Below are positions 7,156-11,890 of a stretch of DNA of 11,890 nucleotides, piece by piece (the stretch's first letter is position 1; the number at the start of each line of letters is the position of its first letter). The stretch comes from JBBTSG01 sp038064775. GTDB taxonomy: Bacteria; Patescibacteriota; Minisyncoccia; UBA6257; GWB1-50-10. The notes beneath the pieces are model-generated. The model saw only the letters and a list, made by a program, of their open reading frames with translations. It ran no database searches and was not told the DNA's origin. The DNA is taken from the NCBI GenBank assembly GCA_038064775.1, contig JBBTSG010000018.1, forward strand, positions 1-11,890, written 5' to 3'. Made by a program: the position numbers and the translations under genes.

Positions 7156-8289
7156 TTATCTTTTCATCATCTTTCTTATAAATTTCACAAAAGCCACCTT
7201 TCTTCTAAACCATAATCGTTTGTAATCTGATTCAAAAACCACGTCGGGATTTACCGAATAACGGCCGGATTTAATATTTTCTTTTTTATTTACTATCCTT
7301 CTTATAAGATTTGCAAGAACAGAACCGGCCATATTCGCCGCCGTGCCAAGTTGGGGCCACGAATAAAGTGATATGCCAACTTCCGCTACTGATTCAAGCA
7401 TTCTTGGAACAGTAAGATTTGCTCCAGCGATTTTGCCAGCCACTTTTGGTAAATCTTTCGGTGGCATATTTTTCAGTCCTTCAGCTGTAAGTCCTTTTGC
7501 TAATCCGTTCAAAATGGGCAAATTTCTATTAATGTCATATCTTTCAATATCCACAATCACGCCGTCACCGTTATCAGTCGCCATCACAACTGGAATGCCC
7601 CGCTCGCGCGCGAGCTCTCTTATTCTCAATTTCCAATAAACATTATCCATTTCTTCGACGACAATATCGGAACCAGTAAGTATTTGCTCGGCGTTTTCAG
7701 CCGTAAGTCCTTTCTCATAAATTTCTATTTTCGCGTAAGGATTTATTTCATACGCTTGACGGGCAACAATCACGGTTTTATTCAGGCCCACATTTTGGAA
7801 ACCAGTTCTTACCCTATTTAAATTATCGCCTGAAAGATTGTCCGGATCGGCAAGTTTCATATGTTTCGCGCCACCGGTCATAGCGGAGACAAGAGCGGCA
7901 TGACTGCCCACGCTTAAACCCAAAAAAACAACCGTAGAATTATAAAATTTCTTTTGTTCCGTTTCGCTTATGAGGTATTTGTTTCTGCCGGTTCGAAGTT
8001 CAAAATGCAAATCTTCCGGTAAATATTTCACTAAAGTGTTTAACCACGGAAAATAAAACCAGTTACCAAATCCGTCAGCTGACGGATTACCGCGCAAATC
8101 AGCGAAGAAAGATTCGAAAGCTGATTGATAATTTTTATCAAAACGATAGCGAGGATTTCTTAATAAGAATAATTGTTCGGCGTTGAGGCGCAATTCATCA
8201 ACAACCGTAATTTCCGGATGTTCTTTTTTTAACTTCAATATCCCCTTCTCGTTTATTAGAATTGGCTGATAAGTTATTTTTTTATCCAT
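7156..8289 (-). CDS. ThiF/E1-like adenylyltransferase without cysteines
   Basis: Member of the ThiF/MoeB/E1 superfamily, which adenylates a carboxylate, usually a protein C-terminus. Residues 1-115 are an N-terminal part I cannot place. The Rossmann ATP site follows: VVFLGLSVGSHAA (120-132), LADPDNLSGDNLNR (146-159) with the Asp and Arg that contact ATP, and VEEMDN (211-216), corresponding to the ATDN Mg site. GDGVIVDIERYD (241-252) and a C-terminal Gly/Ala helix QLGTAANMAGSVLANLIRRI (313-332) match the ThiF part of the Rv1355c family as I remember it. The 377-residue protein has no cysteine, hence neither a CxxC zinc site nor an E1 catalytic cysteine; chemistry should stop at the acyl-adenylate or pass to another nucleophile. 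The start overlaps the ligase gene end by 16 bp and has no Shine-Dalgarno. It is followed 3 bp later by the nitroreductase. Confidence 0.88.
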   Translation of the reverse strand: MDKKITYQPILINEKGILKLKKEHPEITVVDELRLNAEQLFLLRNPRYRFDKNYQSAFESFFADLRGNPSADGFGNWFYFPWLNTLVKYLPEDLHFELRTGRNKYLISETEQKKFYNSTVVFLGLSVGSHAALVSAMTGGAKHMKLADPDNLSGDNLNRVRTGFQNVGLNKTVIVARQAYEINPYAKIEIYEKGLTAENAEQILTGSDIVVEEMDNVYWKLRIRELARERGIPVVMATDNGDGVIVDIERYDINRNLPILNGLAKGLTAEGLKNMPPKDLPKVAGKIAGANLTVPRMLESVAEVGISLYSWPQLGTAANMAGSVLANLIRRIVNKKENIKSGRYSVNPDVVFESDYKRLWFRRKVAFVKFIRKMMKR

Positions 8290-9773
8290 TTTTGTTTTAT
8301 GCCTGGTTTAAAATAAAGATGGTGTTCGTGCTCAAAAAAAACTAATTTCGGCAAAACTCTTTTTCCTAAATGATTTGAAAGTTCGTGAAATTCGGAACTT
8401 GCTTTCGCGAGCTTTCTCGTAATGGTTAAAAGGGTTTTTTCTTTTAAAATTTGATTTGGTTTTTTCCCTTGGCGGAGCTCAAGATTTATTTCAAGATACT
8501 GGTTTTGGTTTTTATCGAATTTAGTCATTAAAACAAACTTGCCAGTTAAATATTTTGAAAGATCGCGCCAAAGAAGAGCTTCCCGAATCGGCTGGATCGG
8601 GATGTTTATGCCGTAAAGCGTTGCCGATAAATCAGCCCGTTCATAAACATAAACAAAAGGCAGTTCGGAAAGATATTTTTCGAGATCAAGCTTTTTCGCT
8701 TCTTTCATTAAATTTTTTCCATTCGCTTTAAAAATGTCGGCTAACTCTGAAAAAGACAAAACGCCGCCTCTATCGCCAACTGCGTAACGGACAAGCGGAA
8801 TGGCGTTGTCGCCGGTAATAAGAATATTACCGCGAGGCGCTTCAAAATTTACAAAAAACGGATTGTATTGAGTTAGAGTTGGCATTTTTCCGATTGAAGA
8901 AAAAATATCCCGCCAGATTTTTTGATTCTGGTCGGCAAGTCGCCTTGTTAAAATTGAAGTTGGTGTTTCATAAGCCATTGTTCCTAAATCAGCCGTGCCG
9001 TAAATATTTGAAGTATCGAGATAAGGATTTTGAATCGCCGCTTGCCCCGCGACATAATTCCGAAACGATTCTGTAAAAGCTTCAGCGGCGAATAAAACCC
9101 GCAAGTGTAAACGGCGAAGGTTGATTCCTAGTTCGCCCGCCTCATCAATCACGTCTTTAATGAAAGGTGGATAACCAACTAGAATCGTTTGTGAAAAATT
9201 TTCCGCCGCAAGCCGCAAGGCCTTGAATATTTCCGGCTTGTTAATGCCAGGGGTTAAAATTGAAACCGGATATTCTCCGCGGTTAATCGCGATATTAAAA
9301 GCTTCGTAAGTAATTAGTCCGCCAATCCACACGCCCATACCAAAACAAATAATCACTAAGGTTGGGCCGCCGGTCTTGCGAAAACCATTTTCTAAAAAAA
9401 TTTCATGTATTATAGATGACTGCCAATCAAGCGCTTGGCTTCTAGGAAAATAAAATGATTCTCCGGTTGAGCCAGATGTGGCTGTAAGCGTGAGCGGTTT
9501 TTTTAACGTGCCGTCCCAGCACAAATCTTTCAGAGGGTAGTTTTTAAGATAATTATTTTTATCTATTGGCGGCACCATTTCTAAGTCCCCGAAGGCCTTA
9601 ATCTTAGAAACACTTATGTGATTCTTCTTAAGAAAATGCTTGTAAGCCGGCACTCGGCGAGCACACTCGTGAAAAAGTTTTAACATCCGGCTTTGCCGTT
9701 CTTTTTCCCAAAACAAAGATTTTTTTGTTTTGATAAATTTTATTATTCTTTTTGCGAGAATATTATTTTCCAT
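8274..9773 (-). CDS. PaaK/CapK-like adenylate-forming enzyme
   Basis: Probable ATP-dependent carboxylate-activating enzyme of the phenylacetate-CoA ligase / CapK type of the ANL superfamily; acid and acceptor (CoA, amine or carrier) are unknown. In 499 residues: an N-terminal RRVPAYKHFL (39-48), the ATP loop TSGSTGES (99-106), AAEAFTES (229-236), YGTADLG (258-264) in the place of the usual YGxTE, the NPLIRY-like block AIPLVRYAVGDRGG (324-337), and ERADLSATLYGINI (378-391), equivalent to GRxDD..xxxG.N. A C-terminal domain (~410-499) ends in KPGIKQKWIKK, whose lysines are candidates for the A10 residue. No signal peptide or carrier domain is present. The gene lies between the aminotransferase (2 bp upstream) and ThiF (16 bp overlap), suggesting its substrate is an amino or keto acid linked to those steps; that is inference. 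Confidence 0.85.
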   Translation of the reverse strand: MENNILAKRIIKFIKTKKSLFWEKERQSRMLKLFHECARRVPAYKHFLKKNHISVSKIKAFGDLEMVPPIDKNNYLKNYPLKDLCWDGTLKKPLTLTATSGSTGESFYFPRSQALDWQSSIIHEIFLENGFRKTGGPTLVIICFGMGVWIGGLITYEAFNIAINRGEYPVSILTPGINKPEIFKALRLAAENFSQTILVGYPPFIKDVIDEAGELGINLRRLHLRVLFAAEAFTESFRNYVAGQAAIQNPYLDTSNIYGTADLGTMAYETPTSILTRRLADQNQKIWRDIFSSIGKMPTLTQYNPFFVNFEAPRGNILITGDNAIPLVRYAVGDRGGVLSFSELADIFKANGKNLMKEAKKLDLEKYLSELPFVYVYERADLSATLYGINIPIQPIREALLWRDLSKYLTGKFVLMTKFDKNQNQYLEINLELRQGKKPNQILKEKTLLTITRKLAKASSEFHELSNHLGKRVLPKLVFFEHEHHLYFKPGIKQKWIKK

Positions 9774-9775
9774 TT

Positions 9776-10669
9776 TTATACAAAAGTGAGCCAGCGACGG
9801 TAACGAGCGATTTTCCCCTGCACTACTTCATCATAAACCGACTTTATCTTTTTAGTTAACGGTCCGATTTCCCCGTTGCCGATTCGTCGTAAATCAATCT
9901 TCCCAACCGGTGTAATTTCAACCGCTGTGCCGGTGAGGAATACCTCATCAGCTTTTTTTAATTCTTTTAAAGATATGTTTTTTTCGGCTAAAGGAATAGA
10001 AAAATTTTTAGCGATTGTAATCACGCTCGCTCTCGTAATTCCGGGCAAAATTGAAACCGGCTTTGGCGTAAAAAGTTTCCCATTTTTGACCATAAATATG
10101 TTTTCAACCGATCCTTCAGCCACGAATCCTTTATGATCAAGGAGTAAGCATTCATCAAAATGTCTTGCTTGCGCTTCAAGCAAAGCAACCGCCGACATTG
10201 CGTAATAGCCGCAAATTTTTACAGCAGGCACGACCGACTTAGGATGAAATCTTATAAAAGGAGAAACGCCCAAAGAAACTAATGACTTGTCTAATAAATA
10301 TGTTTTTCGGGGCCAAGAAGCGATAACTAAATTAATAGCGGCGTCACGCGGCGAAATTACTATTTTTCCTTCGCCGTAGAAAGCAAGCGGCCTTATGTAA
10401 GAATCAGGGAATCCGTTCAAAGCAATTATTTTTTTTATCGCTTGCGTTACAATTTTCTTTGAATAAGGCAAGGCCATTTTTAGTGCGGCGGCCGATCGGA
10501 AAAAACGTTGAATGTGATCTTCTAATCGAAAAATCGCGGCGCCATTTTTTGCGCTGTAACTCCTTATGCCTTCAAAAACACCAGTACCGTAATGAAGGGC
10601 ATGGCTTAAAACATTAATTCGCGCCGCGCCAAATTTTACAAACTTTCCGTTATGCCAAACAACATCCAT
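9776..10669 (-). CDS. ilvE: Branched-chain amino acid aminotransferase (PLP fold IV)
   Basis: Fold-type IV PLP aminotransferase that interconverts Leu/Ile/Val and their 2-oxo acids with glutamate/2-oxoglutarate. Its 297 residues carry the full BCAT pattern: HYGTGVFEGIRSY (26-38), YIRPL (91-95), Schiff-base K151 in AVKICGYYAMS, EGSVENIF (185-192), LPGITR (208-213) binding PLP phosphate, GTAVEITPV (247-255) and GEIGPLTKKI (266-275). The block after the lysine reads GYY where E. coli IlvE has GNY, a plausible natural variant. The start ATG precedes the usual VWHNGKFV strand. It lies 3 bp after the response regulator gene. A D-amino-acid transaminase or ADC lyase would be the alternatives within the fold, but the GTAxEI and FEGIR blocks favour IlvE. 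No ilvBCD or leuABCD gene is nearby, so it may serve salvage or the pathway of its neighbours. Confidence 0.92.
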   Translation of the reverse strand: MDVVWHNGKFVKFGAARINVLSHALHYGTGVFEGIRSYSAKNGAAIFRLEDHIQRFFRSAAALKMALPYSKKIVTQAIKKIIALNGFPDSYIRPLAFYGEGKIVISPRDAAINLVIASWPRKTYLLDKSLVSLGVSPFIRFHPKSVVPAVKICGYYAMSAVALLEAQARHFDECLLLDHKGFVAEGSVENIFMVKNGKLFTPKPVSILPGITRASVITIAKNFSIPLAEKNISLKELKKADEVFLTGTAVEITPVGKIDLRRIGNGEIGPLTKKIKSVYDEVVQGKIARYRRWLTFV

Positions 10670-10672
10670 TTT

Positions 10673-11032
10673 TTAAAGAGTGCGAATTAAATTAGTTACG
10701 TCCTCGTTTAACGTTTCAATATTTTTAGCTTTATTTAAAAATTTAAGATTGCCAGATTTAATATCATGCAAAACCGTAAGGAAAGCGATTTTTAACTCGC
10801 TTGTTTTAGGGTTTTTTCGCAAAGCATTTTCTAGTTCGAGCCCGCTTATTCCCGGCGGCATATTAACATCGCTTAGAATCAAATCGGGCTGAAATTCTTC
10901 AGCTTTTGAGATGGCGTCAATAGCATTGTTTGCTGTTACAACTTCAAAACCGCCTGAACGAAGCTTTACGGAAGCAACTTCCAAGAAATTTTCTTCATCA
11001 TCAACAAGTAAAATAATTGGCTTATTTTCCAT
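10673..11032 (-). CDS. Single-domain response regulator (receiver only)
   Basis: Phospho-receiver domain of 119 residues with no output domain, in the manner of CheY or Spo0F. Acidic pair D11-D12 in LLVDDEENF, phospho-acceptor D55 in LILSDVNMPPGISGLEL, switch threonine T86 in AFLTVL and lysine K101 in FLNKAKN are present. Two departures: the T-to-K distance is 15 residues rather than about 22 in CheY, so the alpha-4/beta-5 face that usually contacts partners is shortened, and the proline normally after the lysine is alanine. It is first gene of the seven-gene block, and the kinase in the same block is its likely phosphate donor. Without a DNA-binding domain it would act by protein contact. 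The leader has no Shine-Dalgarno. Confidence 0.92.
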   Translation of the reverse strand: MENKPIILLVDDEENFLEVASVKLRSGGFEVVTANNAIDAISKAEEFQPDLILSDVNMPPGISGLELENALRKNPKTSELKIAFLTVLHDIKSGNLKFLNKAKNIETLNEDVTNLIRTL

Positions 11033-11051
11033 ATATTTTTTAACTCATTAA

Positions 11052-11060
11052 ATTATAACA
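11052..11060 (-). promoter_or_regulatory. Extended -10 promoter of the seven-gene block
   Basis: Minus strand TGTTATAAT (11060-11052): a perfect TATAAT with the TG extension in the correct position. The best -35 is TTAAGG with a 16-base spacer, weak, as is usual with extended -10 sites. Start near 11045 would give a leader of only about a dozen bases before the ATG at 11032. It lies between the terminator of the preceding gene and the receiver gene, where a promoter is expected. Confidence 0.6.
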
Positions 11061-11080
11061 CGTAGACAGTTCCCCTTAAG

Positions 11081-11115
11081 AAAAATCCCCACGCCTATTC
11101 ATAGGTATGGGGATT
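11081..11115 (-). terminator. Intrinsic terminator of the phosphatidyltransferase gene
   Basis: Inverted repeat 11084-11098 / 11101-11115: 15 positions around a two-base centre, with one mismatch and one G-T pair, core CCCC/GGGG. On the minus strand it is followed by five Us (11085-11081). The gene's stop codon (11116-11114) overlaps the foot of the stem. It separates this transcript from the seven-gene block. Confidence 0.85.
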
Positions 11116-11824
11116 ATTTTTTAAGTTGCTTTATAATTCGGCTGTAAATACTAAAGAGCGCGAAAGGAATTGCTAAACATAAGAAGAAATTACCGGTTTT
11201 ATCCCAACTTAATGTTAAAAAAATAAGCGCCGTAATCTCGAAAAAGAACTTCGTTTTTCCGAACATATTTGCCCGGAAATCCGTATCAGGATTAAGACGG
11301 CCCAAATTAATTTTTCGCACCGCAATAAACGGCACCGCAATCAAGGCGATCTCAATTGATATAATTATCCAGAAAAGCCAAGGATTAATCAGTTGATAAT
11401 AAGCAATCGCGCAAAAACCGAAATAAAATTTATCGCAAAGTGGATCAAGAATTGCCCCCAATCTAGTTTCTTCTTCAAGACGGGCAAGCACGCCATCGAT
11501 ACGATCAGTCAAAATCGCGAAAAGATGAACTATCAAAATTACCCACGCTGGTATAACGTAGACGATCATTAAAAGTGCTGTTAAGCCAAGCGGGATTCGT
11601 AGAAGGGAAAAAATATTTGGTAGGGTCAGTAATTCGTCTTCCAAAAATTTTCGGTCAAAAATTCTTTCCCAAAATCTCACTTCTGCCAAAGACATTCTTT
11701 CTTTAACGCTTCCTGGCCTAGCTTTAGCTGAAGTAAAAAAACTAATTAAGAATCTAAAAAACCTTTCAATCAAATCATTTAAGCGTGTGAGCGAATTATC
11801 AAGCCAATCGAGCGTTTCTTTCAT
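11114..11824 (-). CDS. pgsA: CDP-alcohol phosphatidyltransferase, PgsA-like
   Basis: Membrane enzyme that transfers a phosphatidyl group from CDP-diacylglycerol to an alcohol; the LDPLCDK block is most like phosphatidylglycerophosphate synthase, which uses glycerol-3-phosphate. Catalytic motif: D107-x-x-D110-G111-x-x-A114-R115, then G123, D127 and D131, all metal and substrate aspartates present. The gap between AR and G is seven residues rather than the classical eight. Hydrophobic helices lie near 72-90, 92-106, 134-147, 149-169, 192-206 and 211-228. The family's usual start corresponds to LPNIFSLLRIP at 68-78, so residues 1-65 are an N-terminal extension, mostly helical and charged, with an amphipathic stretch at 18-31. 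The ATG is supported by a GAGGA Shine-Dalgarno 6 bases upstream. With 236 residues it exceeds the usual ~180-200. The alcohol acceptor is not certain. Confidence 0.87.
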   Translation of the reverse strand: MKETLDWLDNSLTRLNDLIERFFRFLISFFTSAKARPGSVKERMSLAEVRFWERIFDRKFLEDELLTLPNIFSLLRIPLGLTALLMIVYVIPAWVILIVHLFAILTDRIDGVLARLEEETRLGAILDPLCDKFYFGFCAIAYYQLINPWLFWIIISIEIALIAVPFIAVRKINLGRLNPDTDFRANMFGKTKFFFEITALIFLTLSWDKTGNFFLCLAIPFALFSIYSRIIKQLKK

Positions 11825-11830
11825 AAATTA

Positions 11831-11890
11831 TCCTCGCTAAATTTTTGAAAATACTGAAACTAGTATAGTAAGGAGCGCTAAAAAAATCAA
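11831..11890 (-). promoter_or_regulatory. Promoter and ribosome binding site of the phosphatidyltransferase gene
   Basis: Minus strand TTGATT (11890-11885), a 17-base spacer and TATACT (11867-11862) form a good sigma-70-type promoter, giving a start near 11855 and a leader of about 30 bases. The leader ends with GAGGA (11835-11831), 6 bases before the ATG at 11824. The -35 touches the window edge. Confidence 0.55.

Noticed and set aside
7156..8289. Molybdopterin or thiamine sulfur-carrier activation by MoeB/ThiF
   Set aside because: No MoaD or ThiS gene nearby, no other cofactor gene in the window, and the protein has no cysteine for a zinc site or persulfide chemistry.
6088..10669. Thiazole/oxazole-modified peptide (TOMM) cluster
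   Set aside because: ThiF-like and nitroreductase-type proteins recall TOMM clusters, but there is no YcaO cyclodehydratase, no precursor peptide gene and no room for one between the genes.
1..11890. Recoded UGA (as in Gracilibacteria/Absconditabacteria)
   Set aside because: All genes read full length with the standard code and show no in-frame UGA. None of the ten stops is UGA (nine TAA, one TAG), but ten genes are too few to infer recoding.
1..11890. Defence system, CRISPR array, prophage or transposon
   Set aside because: No repeat array, transposase, integrase, nuclease or phage gene is visible on either strand; the intergenic stretches are all under about 90 bases.

Overview
The window is AT-rich, very gene-dense bacterial chromosome: ten protein genes, almost no intergenic space, and no RNA gene, transposon or CRISPR visible. 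It most resembles a Candidate Phyla Radiation (Patescibacteria/Parcubacteria-type) genome. The grounds are a short Obg with no C-terminal extension, near-zero gene spacing, starts that mostly lack a Shine-Dalgarno, and a 74-residue protein with the GN-x-RCW ... LPE ... NCQ pattern that I recall as a recurrent hypothetical protein of that group. The assignment is inference; no rRNA marker is present.

Layout. Left part, plus strand (1-3507): the 3' part of obg (its start lies just before the window), then a good promoter, then typA and a family-2 glycosyltransferase 4 bp apart, closed by a GC-rich hairpin at 3520-3544. This hairpin also serves the opposing small gene, so it is probably a bidirectional terminator. 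Everything to its right is on the minus strand. Read in transcription order from the right edge: a PgsA-like CDP-alcohol phosphatidyltransferase (11824-11114) with its own promoter, Shine-Dalgarno and terminator. Next comes a seven-gene block (11032-3860) led by an extended -10 promoter: single-domain response regulator, branched-chain aminotransferase (IlvE type), PaaK/CapK-like adenylate-forming enzyme, ThiF/E1-like adenylyltransferase, nitroreductase-fold protein, membrane histidine kinase, DedA membrane protein. The spacings are 3, 2, -16, 3, 2 and 0 bp. Last is the small conserved gene (3774-3550), with its own possible promoter.

The seven-gene block is the most interesting part. It has the look of a small-molecule or conjugate pathway (transaminase, carboxylate-activating enzyme, E1-like enzyme, flavin oxidoreductase) set between the two halves of a two-component system and ending in a DedA-type membrane protein. 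The ThiF and nitroreductase genes follow each other in the same order as the domains of the mycobacterial Rv1355c ('MoeY') fusion family, which supports joint action. The ThiF protein contains no cysteine at all, so it cannot form an E1 thioester or use a CxxC zinc site. The product of the pathway cannot be read from the sequence.
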